NCBI GenBank assembly: GCA_020692205.1
Contig: JAIMKV010000005.1
Location: 53,533 to 117,532 of the forward strand
Length of the DNA stretch: 64,000 nt
Reading direction: 5' to 3'
Origin: Myxosarcina sp. GA_180221_E-2-1-MAG-40_15
GTDB taxonomy: Bacteria; Cyanobacteriota; Cyanobacteriia; Cyanobacteriales; Xenococcaceae
Shown here: piece by piece, positions 56,656 through 64,000 of the stretch
Numbering within the stretch: the first letter of the stretch is position 1
How the letters are laid out: the number at the start of each line of letters is the position of its first letter
Made by a program: the position numbers and the translations under genes
The notes under the pieces: model-generated
Databases searched by the model: none
The model's input: only the letters and a program-made list of their open reading frames with translations
Told to the model about the DNA's origin: nothing

Positions 56656-58251
56656 TTAATCCACAGTGGTTACTACTTGATTCTTAATCTCCTGCTGGGG
56701 AAAATTATTATTCGCCACAATTTCTCCAAACGGACTAAACATTACCTGCTGCTGGAGTGCGGGCAGATTTTCTAGAGGTAAACGGGGGAACAACAATTCC
56801 GCCACTCGATATGCTTCTTCCAAATGGGGATAACCAGATAAGATAAAAGTCTCGATTCCTAAGTCGGCATACTCGGACATTCTCGCTGCTACTGTATCTG
56901 GATCGCCTACTAGGGCAGTTCCTGCCCCGCCTCTAACCAAGCCGATACCAGCCCACAAATTGGGGCTAATTTCTAACGCTTCACGGTTGCCCTGGTGCAG
57001 TTGACTCATGCGCTTTTGTCCTTCTGAGTCCATGCGAGAATAGGCTTTTTGAGCAGTGGCGATCGCGTCTTCGTCTACATATTTAATTAACCGATTAGCT
57101 GCATCCCAAGCTTCGCTTTCTGTTTCCCGCACGATAACGTGCAAACGAATCCCAAACCGCAACTTCCGTCCCTCTACTTCTGCCAGACGACGCACCTGGG
57201 CAATCTTTTGAGCTACTTGTTGGGGAGGTTCTCCCCAGGTTAAATAGACATCTACGTGTTTGGCTGCAATCCGCTGGGCGATCGCCGAAGAACCGCCAAA
57301 CCATAAAGGCGGATAGGGTTTCTGTACGGGAGAAAACATCAATTTGCCACCGCGAATATTAAGATAATCCCCTTCAAAATTGGCTTCATCTCCACTAATA
57401 ATTTCTCGCCAAGCAGTAAGAAATTCATCTGTTAGTCGATAATGTTCTGATTGAGCTGCTAAATAAAACTCCCGATTGGCTACTAAACCTGCTCCGTCTT
57501 CGAGAATACGGGCATTTGTCGCCCGTTTAGCTGCCGTATAGAAAGGATCCCAAATCGCCCAAGCATCAACGCTACCTTGCTCGAAGGCAGCCCTCGCATC
57601 GGCAGGGGGTAAAAAGACAGTTTCGATCTCTTCATATTTAACACCTGCTGCTTCCAAGGCTTTGACTAGCAGAAAATGCACGTTAGAACCCTTATTTAAA
57701 GCAATTTTTTTGCCTTTGAGATCCGCTACTGTTTGAATATCTGAGTCTTGATTTACTAAAATCCCCTCAGCTTTTGGGTTTGGTGTTTGATTGGCAACAT
57801 ACTCCAAAGGCGCGCCAGCAGCTTGAGCAAACAAAGGAGGTGCTTCTCCAGTATGTCCGAAGTCGATACTACCTGCATTCAGGGCTTCTAGTAGTTGAGG
57901 ACCTGCTGGAAACAAAATCCACTGTACCGAAATTCCCTGATCTGCTAGACGTTGATCTAAATTCTCCCGTGCTTTGAGAATTGAGAGAGTGCCAAATTTT
58001 TGGTAGCCAATCCGAATTACTTGACTTTCAACGTTGCTATTGGAATTAGTCGTATCAACAGACGAAGCTGTATCAGTTAAGTTGGCAGAATCATTAGGCA
58101 GACAGCCCGATAAAGTTGCGCTCAATCCTAAGCTCAGGGCAAATAGAAGCGTAACAGGTCGAAGGTAGACAGCACGCTGCCAAGTTTTGTAACTACCGTT
58201 ACTGGGAGAGCTGGAAATAGTTTTTAGAACTGATTTTGAGCAAAAAACCAC
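56656..58251 (-). CDS. In-frame chimera of SsuA (binding protein) and SsuD (alkanesulfonate monooxygenase)
   Basis: 531 residues from GTG 58249-58251. Residues 1-50 are a long signal with lipobox LSGC. Residues about 75-262 are Ssu[76 protein letters not shown]. At about 263 the sequence switches to Ssu[105 protein letters not shown]. SsuA lacks its C-terminal part. SsuD lacks about 127 N-terminal residues, including the Cys54 region of the E. coli enzyme. Neither half should work as in the parents. First gene of the ssu operon. Confidence 0.85.
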   Translation of the reverse strand: MVFCSKSVLKTISSSPSNGSYKTWQRAVYLRPVTLLFALSLGLSATLSGCLPNDSANLTDTASSVDTTNSNSNVESQVIRIGYQKFGTLSILKARENLDQRLADQGISVQWILFPAGPQLLEALNAGSIDFGHTGEAPPLFAQAAGAPLEYVANQTPNPKAEGILVNQDSDIQTVADLKGKKIALNKGSNVHFLLVKALEAAGVKYEEIETVFLPPADARAAFEQGSVDAWAIWDPFYTAAKRATNARILEDGAGLVANREFYLAAQSEHYRLTDEFLTAWREIISGDEANFEGDYLNIRGGKLMFSPVQKPYPPLWFGGSSAIAQRIAAKHVDVYLTWGEPPQQVAQKIAQVRRLAEVEGRKLRFGIRLHVIVRETESEAWDAANRLIKYVDEDAIATAQKAYSRMDSEGQKRMSQLHQGNREALEISPNLWAGIGLVRGGAGTALVGDPDTVAARMSEYADLGIETFILSGYPHLEEAYRVAELLFPRLPLENLPALQQQVMFSPFGEIVANNNFPQQEIKNQVVTTVD

Positions 58252-58327
58252 AATTTAACCCTCTTTATTTGAGAGTGGAAATAGATTATTTGAAAAACTG
58301 TGTGTTTATATTAAAACACAGATTAAT

Positions 58328-58375
58328 CAAAATTGTATTTTAAATGATTTAAAAATCATTTAAAATACAATTTTG
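58328..58375. repeat. Perfect 23-bp inverted repeat, 2-nt loop
   Basis: 58328-58350 and 58353-58375 are exact reverse complements separated by AA. AT-rich. In the divergent region between the ssu chimera and the cysteine-dioxygenase-like gene. Confidence 0.85.
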
Positions 58376-58543
58376 AACAAACAAACTCAAGTTACTACTG
58401 TCCCGTCTTAAGTTAGTTGCCTTATCTCTTATCATTCGACCCCTAATTCAACAACGCCAAACAGGCTCAATCGATTAAAACCGAAACTAAATCGGAAAAA
58501 CAGAGATCAATAACTTAAACTTGCCGTTTAATTAAACCGAGTG

Positions 58544-58589
58544 CAAAATAGAAATGTATTTAAAATTAAATAAAATACATTTCTATTTT
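58544..58589. repeat. Perfect 17-bp inverted repeat, 11-nt loop
   Basis: 58545-58561 and 58573-58589 are exact reverse complements. AT-rich, about 45 bp before the next start codon. It shares a GTATTTTA-like core with the palindrome at 58328, so the two may be related elements. Confidence 0.8.
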
Positions 58590-58632
58590 TGATTGCCTGC
58601 AAAAATTAGCTTGAATCTCAATTTAATTGCCT

Positions 58633-59187
58633 ATGAACCTTCTCAAACGCCGATTTACCCTCGACGACTTGATCTTGGCGATGATGCAAGTTCCTTTGAC
58701 TGAACTTCAACTGGCACAATTACAAAACTGGCTAAGCAAACTCGATCTTAAGGAAGATTTGTTTCGACAACACATTTCCTTTTGCTGCCAAAATTATCAG
58801 CGTAAGTTGTTGTGTCGCACTTCTTGTTTTGATCTGCTGATTCTCTGTTGGCAACCAAATCAGGAAAGTACGATTCATCATCATGGTGATTCCCTGAATG
58901 TGACCAAAGTTTATCGAGGTATCCTGACGTCAAGAACTTTCAGTGATCATCAATCCCCAACGAAAAAAGCCCCACTTGTCAAGGTTAAAGAAGAACATTT
59001 GCATAAAGATGAGTTGGCAACAGTCGATCGCCATCAAATTCATCAGTTAGCCAATACTTCAGCAGAAAATCTGGTCACGCTTCATATTTACGCGCGACCT
59101 TTAAAAAACCTCCAGGTCTACTCTGAAAATTCAGGTAGATCCAAATTGATTCCCGTTCAGTATGCCCTTGAAGAAGAATTGATTTAA
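58633..59187 (+). CDS. Cysteine dioxygenase-family protein
   Basis: 184 residues from ATG 58633-58635 (an in-frame TTG lies two codons earlier). Cupin metal site: WQPNQESTIHHHGDSLNVTKVYRG supplies two iron-binding His, and HQIHQLANTSAENLVTLHIYARPL supplies the third. Length and layout fit bacterial thiol dioxygenases, which oxidise cysteine or a related thiol to a sulfinate. Lies 2 bp before the flavoprotein gene and divergent from the sulfonate operon, so a common theme of sulfur metabolism is likely. Confidence 0.82.
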   Translation: MNLLKRRFTLDDLILAMMQVPLTELQLAQLQNWLSKLDLKEDLFRQHISFCCQNYQRKLLCRTSCFDLLILCWQPNQESTIHHHGDSLNVTKVYRGILTSRTFSDHQSPTKKAPLVKVKEEHLHKDELATVDRHQIHQLANTSAENLVTLHIYARPLKNLQVYSENSGRSKLIPVQYALEEELI

Positions 59188-59189
59188 AT

Positions 59190-60692
59190 ATGGTTATTTC
59201 TCTCAATAAAAATGCAGCGATCGCCTACGCGCCTGCGCAGCAGAGTGCACAGTCGGCACAAAACACAATTGCCATTATAGGTGGTGGATTTAGCGGTGTA
59301 ATGGTTGCAGTTCACCTGCTCAAAAACGCTACTTTTCCACTAACGATTAAACTGATTGAATCTAGACCTACTTTAGGACAAGGAGTTGCCTACAGCACTG
59401 ATTCAGACTGTCATTTACTTAATGTTCCCGTTGGCAAAATGAGTGCCTTTGTCGATCGCCCCGAACACTTCTTAGACTGGTTACAATCTCATGAGGATTT
59501 AAAATTTGAGGCTAAAGCAAATACATTTGTGCCGCGTAAGCTTTACGGTCAGTATATTCAAGCTATTTTAGCTCAAGCCATAGCCAATGCCGATCCTCAA
59601 GTCAATTTAGAATGTTTGACTAACGAAGCAATTGCACTCAAAACTGATTCGGCAAAAATTAATGTTTACTTGAAGGATAGAAAAGTTTTAGCAGTCGAGC
59701 GAGTAGTTCTGGCTTTAGGTAATTTTCCCGCTACTAATCCACCCGTTCCCGACTCAACTTTTTATACAAGCGATCGCTATATTAGCTGTGCATGGTCATC
59801 CGTTCCCCGCCTTTCAAAGGCGGGGCTTGCGGATGACCGCATTCCGCGGTCACAAAACAGGTTATCTTCACTAGCAAGTAAAACTCCGATCATGTTAATT
59901 GGTTCTGGTTTGACGGCGGCTGATTTAGTCGTTGCTCTACACCAACAAAGACACCAGGGCCAAATTCATCTTGTTTCGCGTCGAGGCTTATTACCTCAAG
60001 CTGATAAATCTACCGTAGCTTATCCTGCTTTTGTTCAAGCAGAGCAAACTCCACAGACGATTCGGGCTTTATTACGCTTAGTCAGACAAGAAATTAACCA
60101 AGCACAAGCCTTAGGATATGACTGGCGTACCGTTATCAATGCTCTTCGTCCTGACATTCAGACACTCTGGCAAAAATTACCTCTAACTGAAAAGCAAAGA
60201 TTTTTGCGTCACGTTAAACCCTATTGGGAAACTCATCGTCATCGTTTGGCTCCAGCGATCGCCGAAATTATTGAGCAGCTTAGAAAATCAAAGCAACTAT
60301 TGATTCATGCAGGTCGAATTCAAGCTTATGACGAAGATACTGATGGAGTAAATGTCTTAATCCGCGATCGATGTAGTGGAAAATCCAAAATTTTAAGGGT
60401 AGGAGTTGTGATCAACTGTACTGGTTCGGAGTACGACTATCGCAAATTAAAACAGCCGCTAATTTTAAATTTGCTCGCATCAGGTCAAATTCGTCTCGAT
60501 CCCCTTGATCTTGGCTTGGATGTTGCTTTCAATGGCGCACTAATCAACAAAAGTGGCAAAGTTTCCCCAAACTTTTTTACTCTAGGCGCACCACAGAAAG
60601 GTTGTCTGTGGGAAACAACAGCGATCGCTGAAATTCGCGAACAAGCAAAAAATTTAGCCCAAGAATTGCTCAAAACTTATGTCAGAGTTTGA
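59190..60692 (+). CDS. FAD/NAD(P)-binding protein (COG4529-like) with inserted palindrome
   Basis: 500 residues. FAD motif GGGFSGVMVAVHLL starts at residue 31, then ESRPTLGQGVAYSTDSDCHLLNVPVGKMSAF, ALGNFPATNPP, and a second Rossmann motif LIGSGLTAADLVVAL. The C-terminal VNCTGSEYDYRKLK and APQKGCLWETTAIAEIREQA end the fold. An inserted hairpin sequence adds 20 to 25 residues (VPRLSKAGLADDRIPRSQNR, about 202-221) just before the second Rossmann motif, keeping frame. Function unknown; translated right after the thiol-dioxygenase gene. The 3' part was copied to 52325-52400. Confidence 0.82.
   Translation: MVISLNKNAAIAYAPAQQSAQSAQNTIAIIGGGFSGVMVAVHLLKNATFPLTIKLIESRPTLGQGVAYSTDSDCHLLNVPVGKMSAFVDRPEHFLDWLQSHEDLKFEAKANTFVPRKLYGQYIQAILAQAIANADPQVNLECLTNEAIALKTDSAKINVYLKDRKVLAVERVVLALGNFPATNPPVPDSTFYTSDRYISCAWSSVPRLSKAGLADDRIPRSQNRLSSLASKTPIMLIGSGLTAADLVVALHQQRHQGQIHLVSRRGLLPQADKSTVAYPAFVQAEQTPQTIRALLRLVRQEINQAQALGYDWRTVINALRPDIQTLWQKLPLTEKQRFLRHVKPYWETHRHRLAPAIAEIIEQLRKSKQLLIHAGRIQAYDEDTDGVNVLIRDRCSGKSKILRVGVVINCTGSEYDYRKLKQPLILNLLASGQIRLDPLDLGLDVAFNGALINKSGKVSPNFFTLGAPQKGCLWETTAIAEIREQAKNLAQELLKTYVRV
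59794..59851. mobile_element. Palindromic insertion within a gene (IS200/IS605-end-like)
   Basis: Outer arms GGTCATCCG (59794-59802) and CGGATGACC (59830-59838) enclose a perfect 10-bp stem, CCCCGCCTTT (59805-59814) with AAAGGCGGGG (59816-59825). A second hairpin, GACCGC-ATTCC-GCGGTC (59835-59851), overlaps the right arm. GC-rich against an AT-rich gene. The shape fits a palindrome-associated mobile unit such as those with IS200/IS605 ends, but this is inference. Confidence 0.65.
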
Positions 60693-60725
60693 TTTCAACT
60701 CTTGATCGACTAAAGACCAAAATAT

Positions 60726-61094
60726 TTACTCAAACTTGAATGGCAAACCATCCTGAAATACCAGCAGTTCTCCCACCCGAATTGGTGTCCAGACTTCTTT
60801 GTCAGTGAGGGGAATAGTAGCAATAACCGCAACGCGATCGCTTGGGGTCGTTAACTCTTGAAAATCTACACTCACATCTTCATCGATTAGATGAGCAGCA
60901 GCAAAAGGTGCTTGACGTACAATGTAGCTGAGTCTGGTAGAACAATGAGCAAACATGTGTTCTCCATCCGACAGTAAATAGTTAAAAATTCCCGAACTAG
61001 TCAGTTGTTGGGTAATCTCTCTCAGTACTGAATACAGTTTTTCTAAAGGTGGTTTTTGGTGGGGAAAATTTTGGCGTAAGGTTTCGCAACAGGT
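60726..61094 (-). pseudogene. C-terminal fragment of class II glutamine amidotransferase
   Basis: One open frame runs leftward from 61094, after a TAG at 61095-61097, to a TAA at 60726-60728. It encodes the last 120 or so residues of a YafJ-like amidotransferase: ETLRQNFP, LEKLYSVLREITQQLTSSGIFNYLLSDGEHMFAHCSTRLSYIV, and the [23 protein letters not shown] end. The N-terminal catalytic half is absent. Its C-terminal 149 bp are nearly identical to 52392-52540. At the 61095 end it abuts a piece of a CP43-like gene. Relic, not a gene. Confidence 0.85.
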
Positions 61095-61116
61095 CTAAGG
61101 ATTAATTCTGATCCCA

Positions 61117-61635
61117 CACTTAGCCACTTTAGGCTTAGGCGTTGGTGCAGGCGGACAGGTTGTAGATACTTATCTTATGTTTGTAGTGGGTGCGGTACAC
61201 TTAATTTCCTCGGCTGTATTGGGTGCTGGGGCGCTATTCCATACGTTTAAAGCCCCAAGCGATTTAAAAGAGGCTCAAGGAAAAGCTCGCGATTTCCATT
61301 TTGAATGGGGCGATCGCAAACAGCTAGGAATTATCCTGGGTCATCATTTATTGTTCTTAGGGCTAGGTGCATTGGCATTAGTGGCTAAAGCGATGTTTTT
61401 TGGTGGCTTATATGATGTCAATATTCAGGATGTAAGAGTCGTCACTGATCCTACTTTAAATCCTGCAACTATCTTTGGCTATCAAACTCATTTTGCTTCT
61501 GTAGATAACCTCGAAGATTTAGTTGGTGGTCATATTTATGTAGGCTTTATGCTTATTGGTGGCGGTATCTGGCACATTATTACTCCGCCTTTGAACTGGG
61601 CAAATAAAGGTTTATTGAAAATAAAAATCAATTAG
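61117..61635 (+). pseudogene. Internal fragment of CP43-like chlorophyll protein (IsiA/Pcb)
   Basis: The frame opens [44 protein letters not shown], runs through [29 protein letters not shown] and [27 protein letters not shown], and stops at a TAA after GLLKIKIN. This matches the central third of IsiA/Pcb antenna proteins (relatives of PsbC). Chlorophyll-ligand histidines are kept. The first 70 to 100 residues and the last third, with at least two helices, are missing. ATG 61177 could start a 152-residue product, but it could not fold as an antenna. Confidence 0.85.
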
Positions 61636-61665
61636 AATAAATCTAGTTTAGTCGAGATTTACCCT

Positions 61666-62211
61666 ATGATTACAGCACAGCCTCTAGTTTCTGAATTTAC
61701 TGTTGTGGGCAAGTTAGAAGATTTGGTTATAAGTTCTAAGGGTTGCGTCAAATATCTCTATCTATCAAGCCAAGAAGAAGACTACTCGATTGAAGTAGCC
61801 AAACAAAAAAAGCTTCTAAGTCAAAATTTGCAACCTGGCTGCCATTTAAAAGTGACAGGAATGCGAAAGTATAAACTACATCAAGAAAAGGTTGAGTATA
61901 AAGCCTATAGAATCGAGTTACTTCCAGAACCAGCTACCGTTGATAATGTAATTGCAACTACTAAATCAAAAGCTAAGGTATTGATTTGTCAAGGTTCAAG
62001 CTGCTGGAAAAATGGCGGAAAAACTGCTTGTGAATTGCTACAGATTGAATTACAAGCTAAAGGAATAACAGACAAAGTAGAAATTAAAACTACTGGTTGT
62101 TTGAAGCAATGCAAGCAAGCACCCAATCTAGTTATCATGCCTGGAAACAATCGTTACAGTAGAGTGCAGCCCAAGCAATTATCACAGTTGATCGCCAAAC
62201 ATTTATCATGA
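61666..62211 (+). CDS. Thioredoxin-like [2Fe-2S] ferredoxin-domain protein
   Basis: 181 residues. The C-terminal domain (from about 102) is a thioredoxin-like ferredoxin: VLICQGSSCWKNGGKTACELL, then CLKQCKQAPNLVIMPGNNRYSRV, with Cys in CxxxxC and CxxxC pairs that bind one [2Fe-2S] cluster. The N-terminal 95 residues (FTVVGKLEDLVISSKGCVKYLYL) are a beta domain found before this ferredoxin in cyanobacterial relatives. Electron partner unknown. Intact among the surrounding fragments. Starts 30 bp after the CP43-like relic. Confidence 0.85.
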   Translation: MITAQPLVSEFTVVGKLEDLVISSKGCVKYLYLSSQEEDYSIEVAKQKKLLSQNLQPGCHLKVTGMRKYKLHQEKVEYKAYRIELLPEPATVDNVIATTKSKAKVLICQGSSCWKNGGKTACELLQIELQAKGITDKVEIKTTGCLKQCKQAPNLVIMPGNNRYSRVQPKQLSQLIAKHLS

Positions 62212-62226
62212 AAAAAGTTGTTTAGA

Positions 62227-62487
62227 ATCTAAACTTTAACCCTGATGGTGAATTGCTAGAAGCTTTGATCGCTACTCCTAATTTTACCAATTTAAACACT
62301 CTCAACGGACAAGATCCTTTAGTTATTGCCCACTGTGGCGCCAGCGGAGTCTTACCAGAGCATACCCTAGGAGCTTATCGTGTAGCGATCGCTCTACCTT
62401 GTACCCTCTTTTAGAAGGAACAGTGGCTGGCGATCCTGAAAATACGTTACGTATCTATGAATTTGATGTTGCCACAATCAAACTCTA
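62227..62487 (+). pseudogene. Fragments of a GDPD/phytase-esterase protein
   Basis: 62227-62414 reads LNFNPDGELLEALIATPNFTNLNTLNGQDPLVIAHCGASGVLPEHTLGAYRVAI, then a stop. This is the start of a glycerophosphodiester phosphodiesterase domain, but the catalytic AHRGASG has become AHCGASG. 62403-62487 then reads LYPLLEGTVAGDPENTLRIYEFD, the kind of segment found in the phytase-type esterase propeller, ending in a TAA. The hundreds of residues between are lost. Related to the kind of domain seen at 32239-33402. Confidence 0.75.
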
Positions 62488-62539
62488 ATTATTTTAGTAG
62501 GGGCAAAAGGTCATTCGTCATTACTACTTTTGACTTCTT

Positions 62540-62572
62540 GCACCGTCCACATGCCGTGGGCGGTGCGCTTTT
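62540..62572 (+). terminator. GC-rich hairpin with T run
   Basis: GCACCGTCCAC (62540-62550) pairs with GTGGGCGGTGC (62556-62566) with one G-T wobble, then GCTTTT. It could be a terminator, or the end of a lost IS200/IS605-like element. Confidence 0.5.
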
Positions 62573-62677
62573 AACTTGCACGATATCTGATTAATTTTGT
62601 GGCAATCTCACAGGTTCTTCAAATTTCAACACTATGATCTACATAAGATTGGAGGGAGGCTGTAAAGAGTAGAAATT

Positions 62678-63496
62678 ATGACTACGCTATCAAAAGATGT
62701 CAAACAAAGCGCACTACTAAATCAATTAGTCCTAGATTTTGATACTACTGAAATAGTTGGTCGCGTTAAGAAGCTGTGGCTTGATGTCAAATCTCATCAG
62801 GTAAAGGGTTTAACCTGCGCTTGTGGACTATTTGATCGAGAAAAACGTTTGTTCTCTTGGCATAAAGTTGTCACAGTTGGTCAAGATAGTATTCTCGTCA
62901 ATGCTGGAGAGCGAGAAATTGAACAACCTGAATCAATCAATAAGGTAATTGGACTAAAAGTGTGGACAGATGCAGGTAATCAAGTAGGTAAAGTTGTTGA
63001 TTACTGCATAGATCCCAAAACTGGTGCGGTAGTTGCTTACCTATTTGCCTCAAATGGTTGGCGTGGTATTGCTAATGGAACTTATATTTTGTCTCCTGAG
63101 GCAGTAATTACTGTCGGCAGCAAGCGCATCATTGTTGCTGAAGAGAAGATTGAAAACGCTCAACAGTATGAAGAAGGTTTAAGCAAAAAAATTCAGCACG
63201 CTAAGCAATATATTCAGGAGGACATCACCAAAAGTCAGTCGGATTTTAATGTAGCATGGCAAAATTCTCAAAGAGCTGCTTCTCAGTTACAAACAAAAGC
63301 TCACCACGCAACTGAAGTAACTAGAGAAAAGTTGTCTGATGTTACTAAGCAGCTACAGCACAAGTATCCCAAAGTAGCTAGTCAAGAACCAGAAAAATCA
63401 GCCGAATCTGAGGTACAAAACCTCAAAGAGACTGATAAACAAATATTATCCGATGTAGACTCAGAACTCGATCCTGAAAACACTTCATATATCTAG
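62678..63496 (+). CDS. PRC-barrel domain protein
   Basis: 272 residues. Two PRC-barrel domains: the first runs VLDFDTTEIVGRVKKLWLDVKSHQVKGLTC, the second VIGLKVWTDAGNQVGKVVDYCIDPKTGAVVAYLFA. A long basic and Gln-rich helical tail follows (about 165-245), ending in an acidic C-terminus. PRC barrels occur in photosynthetic reaction centre H subunits and RimM and serve as binding modules. Cyanobacterial two-PRC proteins of this type have no known function. No signal or membrane helix. Confidence 0.85.
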   Translation: MTTLSKDVKQSALLNQLVLDFDTTEIVGRVKKLWLDVKSHQVKGLTCACGLFDREKRLFSWHKVVTVGQDSILVNAGEREIEQPESINKVIGLKVWTDAGNQVGKVVDYCIDPKTGAVVAYLFASNGWRGIANGTYILSPEAVITVGSKRIIVAEEKIENAQQYEEGLSKKIQHAKQYIQEDITKSQSDFNVAWQNSQRAASQLQTKAHHATEVTREKLSDVTKQLQHKYPKVASQEPEKSAESEVQNLKETDKQILSDVDSELDPENTSYI

Positions 63497-63516
63497 TCAT
63501 GATCAATCAACCTTAC

Positions 63517-63537
63517 TCCCGCTATTTTCTAGCGGGA
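63517..63537. repeat. Short hairpin after PRC-barrel gene
   Basis: TCCCGCTA (63517-63524) pairs with TAGCGGGA (63530-63537) over a 5-nt loop. A weak transcript-end candidate without a T tract. Confidence 0.5.
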
Positions 63538-63603
63538 TATCGACAAGCTCAAAATGCACAATAGCTTTTACCGTGGACATGAACCAAGTTAGGAGAAAAC
63601 ATT

Positions 63604-63828
63604 ATGAGTACCAAAATCACATCAAGGAATCGGCGTTTCTGCATCTTCGATTATTTTTTGGATGGAGTTTACCTAACATGGGAAGAAGTAGAGGGACAAT
63701 GCCCAGTTTTAATCCCTGGAGATGATTGGGACATTCGTCTTGAAGATGGAACTCAAATTACTGCCAAAATTATTGAGATTGAAGATGTTAGCGAAAATGA
63801 ATGCAGAATCTATCTTAATTCAAATTAA
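63604..63828 (+). CDS. Small acidic protein of unknown function
   Basis: 74 residues, preceded by AGGAGA (63591-63596). A basic start (STKITSRNRRFCIFDYF) is followed by a mostly beta, acidic body with PVLIPGDDWDIRLEDGTQITAKIIEIEDVSENECRIYL. Not recognised; the layout suggests a small beta-barrel. Good ribosome-binding site and normal codon use make it a likely real gene. Confidence 0.6.
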   Translation: MSTKITSRNRRFCIFDYFLDGVYLTWEEVEGQCPVLIPGDDWDIRLEDGTQITAKIIEIEDVSENECRIYLNSN

Positions 63829-64000
63829 GGGGCGTTGCTGATTTAGCGAACGAGCGCGGTCTTGGGGGTTTCCACCATGAGCGACTCGTTCAAGAAAGTA
63901 ATGACGTACAGAGTGTTTCTGTTCGGAGCTTCGGAGCTTTTAGCTTTGGAGCTTTTAGTTTTTATAGCATTACGCGAATACGTTAGGACATTGAGCAAAG
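63829..64000. repeat. Repeat-rich end of window
   Basis: Begins GGGGCGTTGCTGATTTAGCG, a form seen at edges of cyanobacterial insertion elements. A short hairpin region (CTTGGGGGTTTCCACCATGAG) follows, then tandem GGAGCTT/AGCTTTT heptamers at about 63927-63960. No gene seen. Possibly the start of an element that continues past the edge. Confidence 0.45.

Noticed and set aside
58749..58933. Minus-strand frame inside the cysteine-dioxygenase-like gene
   Set aside because: Antisense shadow of a well-supported gene.

Overview
The window comes from a cyanobacterial chromosome. The evidence is the very frequent GCGATCGC (HIP1) octamer, an ndhA-I-G-E block for NDH-1, a carotenoid oxygenase of the apocarotenoid 15,15'-oxygenase type, a cyanobacterial acyl-ACP synthetase (Aas), a Dps ferritin, and a fragment of a CP43-like (IsiA/Pcb) chlorophyll protein. 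The genus cannot be named from the sequence. The DNA is AT-rich with long AT-rich spacers. I found no tRNA, rRNA, CRISPR array or complete insertion sequence.

Layout. (1) 1-360: 5' part of a secreted fasciclin-domain protein, cut by the window edge. (2) 625-16562: a surface-polysaccharide island on mixed strands, with family 2 and family 4 glycosyltransferases, a UDP-galactopyranose-mutase-like flavoprotein, a GMC-type flavoprotein of unlike base composition, a Wzx-type flippase, a Tat-exported GH10 xylanase-like hydrolase, one GT-C membrane transferase and a second GT-C (GT87-like) gene broken by a one-base frameshift. No Wzy, Wza or Wzc is in the window. (3) 16798-24240: an ATP-grasp ligase, polyphosphate glucokinase, a DUF1400 protein, an AstE/aspartoacylase-like deacylase, era, a MoaD-like protein and an unrecognised membrane protein. 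(4) 24322-39453: housekeeping, with a lone sugar ABC permease, ndhAIGE, carotenoid oxygenase, a GNAT-ureF pair, a YchJ-like protein, a phytase-like esterase lipoprotein, a pseudouridine synthase-RodZ-like pair, aas, ylqD-like and fructokinase. (5) 40350-47713: an RTX calcium-binding protein followed by three TPR proteins, each ending in a different enzyme domain (GT61 glycosyltransferase, methyltransferase, sulfotransferase). This is the best candidate for an undescribed pathway, possibly making a methylated and sulfated glycan or glycoprotein. (6) 47728-55000: an LCCL-domain secreted protein, a CDF metal exporter, an M24 aminopeptidase, a YihY-type membrane protein, DUF29 and Dps, with two decayed genes between them. 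(7) 54833-60692: a sulfonate locus with ssuB, ssuC and an in-frame chimera of ssuA and ssuD, divergent from a cysteine-dioxygenase-like gene and a COG4529-type flavoprotein that carries a palindromic insertion. (8) 60700-62570: a graveyard of gene fragments (class II glutamine amidotransferase, CP43-like protein, GDPD/phytase) around one intact thioredoxin-like [2Fe-2S] protein. (9) 62678-64000: a PRC-barrel protein, a small unknown protein and repeat-rich DNA.

The decay in regions 6-8 is structured. A mosaic at 52273-52687 carries pieces that also occur at 60461-61038, in a different order. The window therefore records intragenomic duplication, deletion and short-homology joining. All homology calls are from pattern recognition by eye; no database search was run.
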